NCBI RefSeq assembly: GCF_900105515.1 | Contig: NZ_FNSY01000001.1 | Coordinates: forward strand, 4,886,001-4,950,000 | Reading direction: 5' to 3' | Length of the DNA: 64,000 nucleotides | Source: Streptomyces sp. 2131.1 | GTDB taxonomy: Bacteria > Actinomycetota > Actinomycetes > Streptomycetales > Streptomycetaceae | Part shown: piece by piece, positions 24,219 through 33,255 of the stretch | How the letters are laid out: every line of letters begins with the position of its first letter | How positions within the stretch are numbered: position 1 is the stretch's first letter | Notes under the pieces: generated by a model | Told to the model about the DNA's origin: nothing | Databases searched by the model: none | Seen by the model: the letters and a program-made list of their open reading frames with translations, nothing else | Made by a program: the position numbers and the translations under genes

Positions 24219-24560
24219 GTGACGACGACGCCGGCCTGGCTGACCGTACTGACCACGACGGACAGCGAGGAGAAGGCCAGGGAACTGGCGCGGGGACTGG
24301 TCGAGGCGCGGCTCGCCGCGTGCGTGCAGATCTCCGCGCCCGTCACCTCCGTCTACCGCTGGCAGAACGCCATCGAGGCCACCGAGGAGTGGCAGCTGTT
24401 CTGCAAGACGACGGCCGAGCGGTACGAGGAGCTGGAGGCCCACCTCCAGGAGGCGCACGACTACGACACCCCGGAGATCATCGCCCTGCCGGTCCTCCGG
24501 GGCAGCGCCCGCTACCTGGGCTGGGTCTCCGCCGAGACGGCGCCGGTCACCTCGGTCTGA
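24219..24560 (+). CDS. cutA: Divalent-cation tolerance protein CutA
   Basis: This 113-residue protein belongs to the trimeric, PII-like CutA1 family. Conserved positions include LTTTDSEEKARELARGLVEARLAACVQI and SVYRWQNAIEATEEWQLFCKTT, then HDYDTPEIIALPVLRGSARYLGWV. The family is linked to copper and divalent-cation tolerance, but its biochemical role remains unclear. The start is GTG 24219 with GCGAGGGGACTCC upstream. It is 67 bases after the FMN reductase and may be co-transcribed with it. It converges on the DUF218 gene with 7 bases between them. Confidence 0.94.
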   Translation: MTTTPAWLTVLTTTDSEEKARELARGLVEARLAACVQISAPVTSVYRWQNAIEATEEWQLFCKTTAERYEELEAHLQEAHDYDTPEIIALPVLRGSARYLGWVSAETAPVTSV

Positions 24561-24567
24561 GGCGCCG

Positions 24568-25353
24568 TCAGCGGGAGGCCGCCGCCAGCGCGTCGTCGAC
24601 GCCCCGTTCCCGGGGGCCCAGGAAATGCGGGTCCGGCTCGAACAGGGCGTCGAGCGCCGCCTTCCCCGCCGCGAACACCTCCCGCGCGCCGCCGTAGTAC
24701 CAGGTGACGTCGTGCCTGGCGTCCACCCCGACGCCGTACGCGTCGATCCCCGCCGCCCGGCACAGCGCGATGGCCCGGCGGATGTGGAACCCCTGGCTCA
24801 CCAGCACCGCCCGGTCGACGCCGAAGATCTTCTTCGCCCGCACGCACGAGTCCCAGGTGTCGAACCCCGCGAAGTCGCTGACGATCCGGTCGTCCGGCAC
24901 GCCCTTCCCGACCAGGAACGTCCGCATCGCGTCCGGCTCGTCGTACTCCTCACGGCTGTTGTCCCCGGTGACCAGGACGACCTTCACCTTCCCGTCCCGG
25001 TAGAGCGCGGCGGCCGTCCGCAGCCGGTTCGCGAGGTACGGGGACGGCTTCCCGTCCCACAGCCCCGCCCCGAACACCACCGCGACCTGCCGCGCGGGCA
25101 CGTCCTCGACGGTCCTGACCCGGGCGTCGGCCACGGTGTGCAGCCAGGTCGCGGGCGCGAGCGCCAGCACACAGGCGGCCATCAGCCCCTGCACCGCCCG
25201 CCGCCGCCCCTGCCGGGTCGTCGGAAGCCGCAGCCGGGGGAGGGCCCTCCACAGGCGGGTGGCGGCCGTCCGCAGCCCCGCGAAGGCCCTCCGCAGCCGG
25301 GTCCCGCCCGCCCGGTCACCGCCCTTCGGCGTCCGCCGCATCCGTGCCCTCAC
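24568..25353 (-). CDS. DUF218 / SanA-YdcF-like membrane protein
   Basis: This 261-residue protein has a strongly basic N-terminal cytoplasmic tail (about 1-52), one membrane helix (LMAACVLALAPATWL) and an external DUF218 domain (about 85-245). The domain contains VVFGAGLWDGKPSPYLANRL, VLVTGDNSREEYDEPDAMRTFL and AVLVSQGFHIRRAIALC. The family includes E. coli SanA (vancomycin exclusion) and YdcF, with possible envelope functions. The enzymatic role is unknown. GTG 25353 is used; internal ATG 25341 is equally possible. Confidence 0.87.
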   Translation of the reverse strand: MRARMRRTPKGGDRAGGTRLRRAFAGLRTAATRLWRALPRLRLPTTRQGRRRAVQGLMAACVLALAPATWLHTVADARVRTVEDVPARQVAVVFGAGLWDGKPSPYLANRLRTAAALYRDGKVKVVLVTGDNSREEYDEPDAMRTFLVGKGVPDDRIVSDFAGFDTWDSCVRAKKIFGVDRAVLVSQGFHIRRAIALCRAAGIDAYGVGVDARHDVTWYYGGAREVFAAGKAALDALFEPDPHFLGPRERGVDDALAAASR

Positions 25354-25466
25354 GTACCCGCCCCCACTCGTCCGCCCCTGGTGCCGGGGCTGCCGGGGCC
25401 GATGCCCCCCGTCCTACTGGACGATCCGGCGGCCGAAAGGGTTCTCCGCCCGCCGCGGGGCCCACG

Positions 25467-25472
25467 TACGAT
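25467..25472 (+). promoter_or_regulatory. -10 element of a leaderless HAD-phosphatase mRNA
   Basis: TACGAT ends 6 bases before ATG 25479, so the transcript probably starts at the start codon. No ribosome-binding site is visible. Confidence 0.45.
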
Positions 25473-25478
25473 CGGGCG

Positions 25479-26327
25479 ATGTCGCTCCCACGGTTGATCG
25501 CCTCCGATCTCGACGGCACCCTCCTGCGCGGTGACGGCTCGCTGTCGCCCCGCACCCTGCGCGCCCTGCGCACGGCCGAGGAAGCCGGAGCGGAGATCGT
25601 CATCGTGACCGCCCGGCCGCCGCGTTTCGTGGACCGGCTGGCCGAGGCCACCGGGCTCGCCGGCACGGCGGTGTGCAGCAACGGCGCGCTGATCTACGAC
25701 ATCGCGAGCCGCAGCGTCGTCTCCTCCCGGGTGCTGCCCCTGACCGTCGCCCGGCAGGTCGCCACCGCGCTCGCCGCCGCCGTACCCGGCATCGGCTTCG
25801 CCCTGGAGACCGGCAACCAGGTGCTGTACGAACCGGCCTACCGGCTGCGCCTGTCCGAGGACGAGGGCGCCGAACTCCCCGTGGCCTCCCTCGCCGAGCT
25901 GTGGCTCACCGAAGCCCCCGTCACCAAGCTGCTCGCCTGGTCGGAGCGGCTCGACGCGGACACCCTGCTGGCCGCCGCCCGCCAGGGCGCCGGTGACACG
26001 GTCCAGCTGACCCACTCGGGCGGGCGCGGGCTGCTGGAGATCAGCGCGCCCGGCGTCACCAAGGCCGGCGCGCTCGCCGTGCTGTGCGCGGACCGGGGCA
26101 TCGAGGCGGCGGACGTCATCGCGTTCGGGGACATGCCCAACGACCTCACCGTCCTCGCCTGGGCCGGTACGGGCTACGCCATGGCCAACGCCCATCCGGC
26201 GGTGCTGGCCGCCGTTCCGGTCCACGCCCGGACCAACGAGGAGGACGGGGTGGCGCAGGTGATCGAGGGCCTGTTCGCGACCCGGCGCCGCACCGAAGCC
26301 GCCGCCGCACCGGAGGTCCCCGCCTGA
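25479..26327 (+). CDS. HAD-superfamily phosphatase, Cof type
   Basis: This 282-residue soluble phosphatase has the HAD motif I SDLDGTLL (nucleophile D10, acid D12). Motif II is in IVTARPPRF, motif III lysine is in GVTKAGALAVL, and motif IV is GDMPNDLTVL. A C2B cap lies between (about 85-190). Cof-type enzymes act on sugar phosphates, pyridoxal phosphate, flavin mononucleotide precursors and other small phosphates. The substrate is unknown here. The start at 25479 gives the canonical spacing to motif I, and the extended reading upstream is non-coding. Confidence 0.9.
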   Translation: MSLPRLIASDLDGTLLRGDGSLSPRTLRALRTAEEAGAEIVIVTARPPRFVDRLAEATGLAGTAVCSNGALIYDIASRSVVSSRVLPLTVARQVATALAAAVPGIGFALETGNQVLYEPAYRLRLSEDEGAELPVASLAELWLTEAPVTKLLAWSERLDADTLLAAARQGAGDTVQLTHSGGRGLLEISAPGVTKAGALAVLCADRGIEAADVIAFGDMPNDLTVLAWAGTGYAMANAHPAVLAAVPVHARTNEEDGVAQVIEGLFATRRRTEAAAAPEVPA

Positions 26328-26416
26328 CGGCCCCCGCCCTTCCCCTGTGAGGGCGCGGAAAACCCCCGTGACCGGCGTGCAACGCCCCGGCAACGTGCGT
26401 CCGCCACCATCGGCGC

Positions 26417-27217
26417 ATGCACCGCATCCGGCACCTTCCCCCGCCCGGCCACGTGAACCGTCCGGCGCCCGCCGCCCCGGCCCTGGTCGCCGTCGCCCAC
26501 GGCAGCCGGGACCCGCGTGCCCCGCACGCCGTGGCCGCCCTCCTGGACCGGGTGCGCGAGCTGCGTCCGGGGCTGGACGTCCGCATCGGGCACATAGAGC
26601 TCAACGCACCCCTCCTGCCGGACGCCCTGCACGCCCTCGGCGCCGGAGACGCCGTCCTCGTACCGCTGCTGCTCGGGCGCGGGCACCACGTCAAGCACGA
26701 CATCCCCGCCTCCGTCGCGGACGCCCCCGCCCTGAGCGCCCGGGTCGCGGGCCCCCTCGGGCCGCACCCGCTGCTGGTGGAGGCGCTGCACGACCGGCTC
26801 ACCGAGGCCGGCTGGCGCGCCTCGGACCGCGACGGCGCCGTGGTGCTGGCCGCCGCCGGATCGCGGGACCCCGAATCGGCCGCCGACACCCGGCGTACCG
26901 CACGGATGCTCGGGGAACGGCTCGGCGGCGTCCCCGTGGTGCCCGCGTACGCCTCCGCCGCCGCGCCCACCGTGCCTGCCGCCGTGCGCGCGCTCGCCGC
27001 CCGGGGGCACCACCGGATCGCCGTCGCCTCGTACTTCACGGCACCCGGCCGCTTCGCCTCGGCGGCCGCCGCCCACGCGCCCTGGATCGCCGCCGCCCCG
27101 CTCGGCGCCCACCCCGCGATGGCCCGGCTGGTCCTGCACCGCTACGACCGGGCGCGCGCGGCCGGCGCGGGCGCCTGCGGCATACCCGCGCACACACGGT
27201 TTCCGGCCTCCGCCTGA
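26417..27217 (+). CDS. CbiX-family sirohydrochlorin chelatase-like protein
   Basis: This protein has two tandem CbiX-like halves in 266 residues. The first (about 20-125) has VAVAHGSRDPRAPHAV with the catalytic His at 28 and LLLGRGHHVKHDIPA. In the second (about 140-250) the equivalent of AHGSRD reads AAGSRDPES, so only the first half keeps the histidine. CbiX/SirB enzymes insert Fe or Co into sirohydrochlorin. With nirB in the same window, iron insertion for siroheme is the likely role, but this is inference. The C-terminal tail has a Cys-containing GAGACGIPAHT stretch. ATG 26417 is the best start. Confidence 0.85.
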   Translation: MHRIRHLPPPGHVNRPAPAAPALVAVAHGSRDPRAPHAVAALLDRVRELRPGLDVRIGHIELNAPLLPDALHALGAGDAVLVPLLLGRGHHVKHDIPASVADAPALSARVAGPLGPHPLLVEALHDRLTEAGWRASDRDGAVVLAAAGSRDPESAADTRRTARMLGERLGGVPVVPAYASAAAPTVPAAVRALAARGHHRIAVASYFTAPGRFASAAAAHAPWIAAAPLGAHPAMARLVLHRYDRARAAGAGACGIPAHTRFPASA

Positions 27218-27240
27218 CCCGTCCTGTCGGTGCGGCGGAT

Positions 27241-27246
27241 TACTGT
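27241..27246 (+). promoter_or_regulatory. -10 element of a leaderless dgt mRNA
   Basis: TACTGT ends 7 bases before ATG 27254, with CTGACC about 19 bases further upstream. Confidence 0.45.
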
Positions 27247-27253
27247 CGGACCC

Positions 27254-28597
27254 ATGAACGGCACGGACGGCACGGACAGCACGGTCGGCACTCAGCACCC
27301 CGGTACGGCGCCCTACGGCCCGGCCGACGCCGAGCGCTGGGACCCCGAGCCGGACAAACGCCCCGGCCGCACCGCCTTCCAGCGCGATCGCGCCCGCGTG
27401 CTGCACTCCGCCGCCCTGCGCCGGCTCGCCGGGAAGACCCAGGTCGTCACGCCGGGCACCCGCGGCCCGGCCTGGGACGCCAGCCCGCGCACCCGGCTCA
27501 CCCACTCCCTGGAGTGCGCCCAGGTCGGCCGCGAGCTCGGCGCCGCCCTCGGCTGCGACCCCGACCTGGTGGAGGCGGCCTGCCTCTCCCACGACATGGG
27601 GCACCCGCCTTTCGGCCACAACGGCGAGCAGGCGCTCAACGACTTCGCCTCCGACTGCGGCGGCTTCGAGGGCAACGCCCAGTCGCTGCGGCTGCTCACC
27701 CGCCTCGAACCCAAGCGCTTCGTCCCCGACACCCGCACCGGCGACCTGGCCAGCGTCGGCCTCAACCTCACCCGCGCCGCCCTCGACGCCGCCACCAAGT
27801 ACCCCTGGCCCCGCGGCGCCCACCCCGCCGATCCCGGCTCGCCCAAGTTCGGGGTCTACGAGGACGACCTGCCGGTCTTCGAGTGGTTCCGCAAGGGCGC
27901 GCCGCCGCACCGCAAGTGCTTCGAGGCCCAGGTCATGGACTGGTCCGACGACGTGGCGTACTCGGTGCACGACTTCGAGGACGGGCTGCACGCCGGGCAC
28001 ATCGATCCCAACTGCCTGGAGGCCGAGCCGGAGCGCCGCGAGATCTGGGACGTCGCCATCGGCCGGTACGTCCCGGTCGACACCGACCCGCAGGAGCTGG
28101 CCGAGGCGCTGGACCGGCTCATCGCCCAGGAGTGGTGGCCGCACGGCTATGACGGGTCCGCCGTCGCCCAGGCCCGGCTGAAGGACGCCACCAGCCAGCT
28201 GATCGGCCGCTTCTGCCTCGCCGCCGAGACCGCCACCCGCCAGGGATACGGCACCGGACGCCTCACCCGGTACGCCGCCGAGCTGGTCGTCCCGCGCGCC
28301 ACCCGCAACGAGTGCGCGGTGCTCAAGGCCATCGCCGACCGCTACGTCATGCAGCGTGCCGAGCAGGAGGAGATCCGCGCCGACCAGCGGATCGTCATCG
28401 CCGAACTGGCCGCCGCGCTCACCGCCCGCGCCCCCGAGGGGCTCGAACCGCAGCTGCGCGCGCTGTACGAGGCGGCGCCCGACGACCGCGCCCGCAAGCG
28501 GGTCCTCGTCGACCAGATCGCGGCCCTCACCGACGCCTCGGCCCGCGCCCTGCACCGCTCGCTCACCACCCCGGGGACCGACCACCACCGGGTGTGA
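27254..28597 (+). CDS. dgt: Deoxyguanosinetriphosphate triphosphohydrolase-like protein
   Basis: This HD-domain enzyme cleaves dNTPs to deoxynucleosides and triphosphate. It has 447 residues. The metal-binding pattern starts with RLTHSLECAQVGREL (His), continues with SHDMGHPPFGHNGEQAL (HD) and has a third site in MDWSDDVAYSVHDFEDG. It opens with RTAFQRDRARVLHSAALRRLAGKTQV, diagnostic of the dGTPase-like family. ATG 27254 fits the leaderless promoter rather than the earlier ORF start. In actinobacteria it typically lies just upstream of dnaG; here one gene separates them. Confidence 0.94.
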   Translation: MNGTDGTDSTVGTQHPGTAPYGPADAERWDPEPDKRPGRTAFQRDRARVLHSAALRRLAGKTQVVTPGTRGPAWDASPRTRLTHSLECAQVGRELGAALGCDPDLVEAACLSHDMGHPPFGHNGEQALNDFASDCGGFEGNAQSLRLLTRLEPKRFVPDTRTGDLASVGLNLTRAALDAATKYPWPRGAHPADPGSPKFGVYEDDLPVFEWFRKGAPPHRKCFEAQVMDWSDDVAYSVHDFEDGLHAGHIDPNCLEAEPERREIWDVAIGRYVPVDTDPQELAEALDRLIAQEWWPHGYDGSAVAQARLKDATSQLIGRFCLAAETATRQGYGTGRLTRYAAELVVPRATRNECAVLKAIADRYVMQRAEQEEIRADQRIVIAELAAALTARAPEGLEPQLRALYEAAPDDRARKRVLVDQIAALTDASARALHRSLTTPGTDHHRV

Positions 28598-28615
28598 CCT
28601 GATCGGGCCACACCC
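28590..28615 (+). terminator. Hairpin at the dgt stop
   Basis: GGGTGTG pairs with CACACCC across a 12-base loop and is followed by CCTTT. It overlaps the dgt stop codon. Confidence 0.5.
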
Positions 28616-28685
28616 CCTTTCGCCACTACGCTGCGTGCGGGACGCTCGCAGTTGGCGCCGCGCAGCAAGCACCGAGGAGGCACAA

Positions 28686-29945
28686 GTGGTCGACGCACAT
28701 CGGACGTTCGTCATCGTCGGCGGAGGGCTGGCCGGGGCGAAGGCAGCCCAGACGCTCCGGTCGGAGGGATTCAGCGGCCGGGTCATCCTGATCGGCGACG
28801 AGCGCGACCATCCGTACGAACGCCCGCCGCTGTCCAAGGGCTACCTGACCGGGAAGGAGGACCGCGACACCGTCTTCGTCCACGAGACCGCCTGGTACGC
28901 GGGCGCCGACGTCGAGCTCCACCTCGGCCAGCCCGTCACCGCGCTCGACCGCGCCGCCCGGACCGTCGAGACGGGCGACGGCACCGTCGTCCACTACGAC
29001 AAGCTGCTCCTGGCCACCGGCGCCGAACCCCGCCGCCTCGACGTGCCCGGCACGGACCTGGCCGGCGTCCACCACCTGCGCCGCCTCGCCCACGCCGACC
29101 GGCTGCGCAACGTGCTGGCCGCCCTCGGCCGGGACAACGGCCACCTGGTCATCGCCGGGGCCGGCTGGATCGGCCTGGAGGTCGCCGCGGCCGCCCGCGG
29201 CTACGGCGCCGAGGTCACCGTCGTCGAACCGGAGGCAACCCCGCTGCTGCGGGTCATCGGCCCCGAGCTCGGCCAGATCTTCACCGAACTCCACAGCGAC
29301 CACGGCGTCCGCTTCCACTTCGGCGGCCGGCTCACCGAGATCGTCGGCCAGGACGGCATGGTCCTCGCGGTGCGCACCGACGACGGCGAGGAGCACCCCG
29401 CCCACGACGTGCTCGCCGCGATCGGCGCCGCCCCGCGCACCGCGCTCGCCGAGGCCGCCGGCCTGGAGATCGCCCCGCGCGAGCAGGGCGGCGGCATCGC
29501 CGTCGACGCCTCGCTGCGCACCAGCGACCCGCACATCTACGCCGCCGGCGACGTGGCGAACGCCGCCCACCCGCTGCTCGGGACCCGGCTGCGGGTCGAG
29601 CACTGGGCCAACGCGCTGAACGGCGGCCCGGCGGCGGCCCGCGCCATGCTCGGCCAGGACGTCAGCTACGACCGGGTGCCGTACTTCTTCTCCGACCAGT
29701 ACGACCTGGGCCTCGAGTACTCCGGCTGGGCCCCGCCCGGCTCCTACGACCAGGTGGTCATCCGTGGCGACGCGGGCAAGCGCCGGTTCATCGCGTTCTG
29801 GCTGAAGGACCGCACCGTGCTCGCCGGGATGAACGTCAACGTGTGGGACGTCACGGAGCACGTGCAGAACCTGATCAGGGCGGGCCGGCCCGTCGACCCG
29901 GACGCCCTGGCCGACCCGTCGGTGCCCCTGGAATCCCTGGTCTGA
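28686..29945 (+). CDS. FAD-dependent ferredoxin/rubredoxin reductase-like oxidoreductase
   Basis: This 419-residue two-dinucleotide-binding flavoprotein has the FAD motif IVGGGLAGAKAAQTL at the N-terminus. PYERPPLSKGYL follows near 40, and the NAD motif IAGAGWIGLEVAAAARG is near 156-172. The second FAD motif is IYAAGDVA. A C-terminal reductase domain (about 325-405) contains YDRVPYFFSDQYDLGLEY and GMNVNVWD. This architecture passes electrons from NAD(P)H to ferredoxins, often for P450s or ring dioxygenases. No partner gene is adjacent. GTG 28686 follows GAGGAGG, and a -10 TACGCT lies at 28627-28632. Confidence 0.9.
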   Translation: MVDAHRTFVIVGGGLAGAKAAQTLRSEGFSGRVILIGDERDHPYERPPLSKGYLTGKEDRDTVFVHETAWYAGADVELHLGQPVTALDRAARTVETGDGTVVHYDKLLLATGAEPRRLDVPGTDLAGVHHLRRLAHADRLRNVLAALGRDNGHLVIAGAGWIGLEVAAAARGYGAEVTVVEPEATPLLRVIGPELGQIFTELHSDHGVRFHFGGRLTEIVGQDGMVLAVRTDDGEEHPAHDVLAAIGAAPRTALAEAAGLEIAPREQGGGIAVDASLRTSDPHIYAAGDVANAAHPLLGTRLRVEHWANALNGGPAAARAMLGQDVSYDRVPYFFSDQYDLGLEYSGWAPPGSYDQVVIRGDAGKRRFIAFWLKDRTVLAGMNVNVWDVTEHVQNLIRAGRPVDPDALADPSVPLESLV

Positions 29946-30038
29946 GCGGTCCCGGGCCGGTGCGCGGGCCCTCACTCCCGCCTCCGCGCCGGCCCGGTGC
30001 CGGCCCCGGCCCGGACCGTTCCTGTCCGAGCCCACCCG

Positions 30039-30044
30039 TAGACT
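30039..30044 (+). promoter_or_regulatory. -10 element of a leaderless dnaG mRNA
   Basis: TAGACT ends 7 bases before GTG 30052, and no ribosome-binding site is present in the gap. Confidence 0.5.
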
Positions 30045-30051
30045 TCAACGC

Positions 30052-31962
30052 GTGGCAGGCAGGATCAATGACGACGATGTGAAGGCGGTACGGGACGCGG
30101 TCCCGATCGACGCCGTCGTTTCCGAGTACCTCCAGCTGCGCAACGCGGGCGGGGGCAACCTCAAGGGCCTGTGTCCCTTCCACGACGAGAAGTCCCCCTC
30201 CTTCCAGGTCAGTCCGAGCAAGGGTCTCTTCCACTGCTTCGGCTGCCAGGAGGGCGGCGACACGATCGCCTTCGTGCAGAAGATCGACCACCTGACGTTC
30301 GCGGAGGTCGTCGAGCGGCTCGCCGCCAAGGCCGGCATCACCCTGCGCTACGAGGAGGGCGGCTACAACCCCTCCCACCAGCGCGGCGAGCGGATCAGGC
30401 TGGTCGAGGCGCACAAGGCCGCCGCCCAGTTCTACGTGGAGCAGCTGAACGGCCCCGAGGCCGAGATCGGCCGCAAGTTCCTCGCGGACCGGGGCTTCGA
30501 CCAGGCCGCCGCCGCCCACTTCGGCGTCGGCTACAGCCCCGCAGGCTGGGACCACCTCACCCGCTTCCTGCGCGGCAAGGGCTTCAGCGACAAGGAGCTC
30601 ATCACCTCGGGCCTCTCCCAGGACGGCCGGCGCGGCCCCATCGACCGCTTCCGCGGCCGCCTGATGTGGCCCATCCGCGACACCGCCGGGGACGTCGTCG
30701 GCTTCGGCGCCCGCAAGCTCCGCGACGACGACAACGGCCCGAAGTACCTCAACACCCCCGAGACCCCGATCTACAAGAAGTCCCAGGTGCTGTACGGCAT
30801 CGACCTGGCCAAGAAGGACATCGCCAAGTCCAGCCGGGCCGTCGTCGTCGAGGGCTACACCGACGTGATGGCCTGCCACCTCGCCGGGGTCACGACAGCC
30901 ATCGCCACCTGCGGCACCGCCTTCGGCGGCGACCACATCAAGATCCTGCGCCGCCTCCTCATGGACAACGGCAGCGCCCGCGTGATCTTCACCTTCGACG
31001 GCGACGCGGCCGGCCAGAAGGCCGCCCTGCGCGCCTTCGAGGACGACCAGAAGTTCGCCGCCGAGACCTACATCGCCATCGCCCCGGACAACATGGACCC
31101 GTGCGACCTGCGGCTGGTCAAGGGCGACGACGCCGTCCGCGACCTGGTCGAACCCCGCACGCCGCTCTTCGAGTTCGCGCTGCGCCAGATCGTCGGGCGC
31201 TACGACCTGGAGACCCCGGCCGGCCGCGCCGCCGCGCTCGACGAGGCCGCCCCCGTCGTCGCCAAGATCAAGACGGGCAGCGTCCAGCGGGAGGTCGCCG
31301 TCCAGCTCGCCGGCTTCATCGGCATCCTGGACCAGGAGTACGTCGTCCACCGGATCAACCAGCTCGCCCAGTGGGCCCGGGGCCGGGGCGGCGACCGGCG
31401 CGGACCCGCTCCCGCGGGCCGGGGCGGCGCCCGCCACCAGCAGCAGGTCCAGGCCGCGCCCGTCCCCTCGGGCCCGGCGCTCAACCTTCGCAGTCCCGCC
31501 CACCGCACCGAGCGCGAACTGCTCAAGCTCGCCCTCCAGCGCCCCGAGCTCGTCGCGCCCGCCTTCGACGCCTACGGCTCCGACGAGTTCACCGCACCGC
31601 CCTACACCGCCGTGCGCGAGTGCATCGCGGAGGCGGGCGGCGCCGAACAGGGCCTCGCCGACAGCCGCGAATACCTGGTCCGGGTGCTCGACGCCACGCC
31701 CAACGAGTCCGTCCGCAAGCTGATCACCGAACTCGCGGTCGAGGTCTTCCACGGCAAGTCCATCGACGAGGCCTACGCCGGAGAGCACCTGGTCAAGGTC
31801 CGCCTGCGCGCCGTCGACCGCCGGATCAACGACGTCCAGAGCAGCCTGGCCCGCCTCGGCAGCAACGTGGCCCCCGACCACCTGGCCGCCGCGCAGAACG
31901 AGGTCTGGGTCCTCCAGCAGTACGCCCAGACCCTGCGCAACCACGGCGCCGACGCGCTCTGA
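30052..31962 (+). CDS. dnaG: DNA primase
   Basis: This primase synthesises RNA primers at the replication fork. It has 636 residues. The N-terminal zinc domain uses C41/H44 (CPFH) and C62/C65 (CFGC). The catalytic core contains a TOPRIM domain with VVVEGYTDVMA (Glu about 267) and FDGDAAGQKAALRAF with the acidic metal-binding residues. The C-terminal helicase-interaction domain starts near 480, after a Gly/Arg/Gln-rich linker (about 440-475). GTG 30052 fits a leaderless transcript. It precedes an hrdA-type sigma gene by 153 bases, a dnaG-sigma order reminiscent of the rpsU-dnaG-rpoD operon. Confidence 0.97.
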   Translation: MAGRINDDDVKAVRDAVPIDAVVSEYLQLRNAGGGNLKGLCPFHDEKSPSFQVSPSKGLFHCFGCQEGGDTIAFVQKIDHLTFAEVVERLAAKAGITLRYEEGGYNPSHQRGERIRLVEAHKAAAQFYVEQLNGPEAEIGRKFLADRGFDQAAAAHFGVGYSPAGWDHLTRFLRGKGFSDKELITSGLSQDGRRGPIDRFRGRLMWPIRDTAGDVVGFGARKLRDDDNGPKYLNTPETPIYKKSQVLYGIDLAKKDIAKSSRAVVVEGYTDVMACHLAGVTTAIATCGTAFGGDHIKILRRLLMDNGSARVIFTFDGDAAGQKAALRAFEDDQKFAAETYIAIAPDNMDPCDLRLVKGDDAVRDLVEPRTPLFEFALRQIVGRYDLETPAGRAAALDEAAPVVAKIKTGSVQREVAVQLAGFIGILDQEYVVHRINQLAQWARGRGGDRRGPAPAGRGGARHQQQVQAAPVPSGPALNLRSPAHRTERELLKLALQRPELVAPAFDAYGSDEFTAPPYTAVRECIAEAGGAEQGLADSREYLVRVLDATPNESVRKLITELAVEVFHGKSIDEAYAGEHLVKVRLRAVDRRINDVQSSLARLGSNVAPDHLAAAQNEVWVLQQYAQTLRNHGADAL

Positions 31963-32115
31963 GTTATCCGGGCCGTCACGCGACGACCTCAGAAAGTCAC
32001 CGCACGCCCCTCGTGGCGGCTGTGTGTCGTACCCCACACTGGATGGCGGTGCCCTGAGTCATCGGAGCGCGGCCCCGTCCCGCGGTCCTGCAGCGATCAC
32101 CTGGAGGTCGCCCCC

Positions 32116-33210
<1,095 letters not shown>

Positions 33211-33255
33211 CGCGCACGCGCGTACACCCGGGGCAGCCGCGGGGCGGCCGTACGG

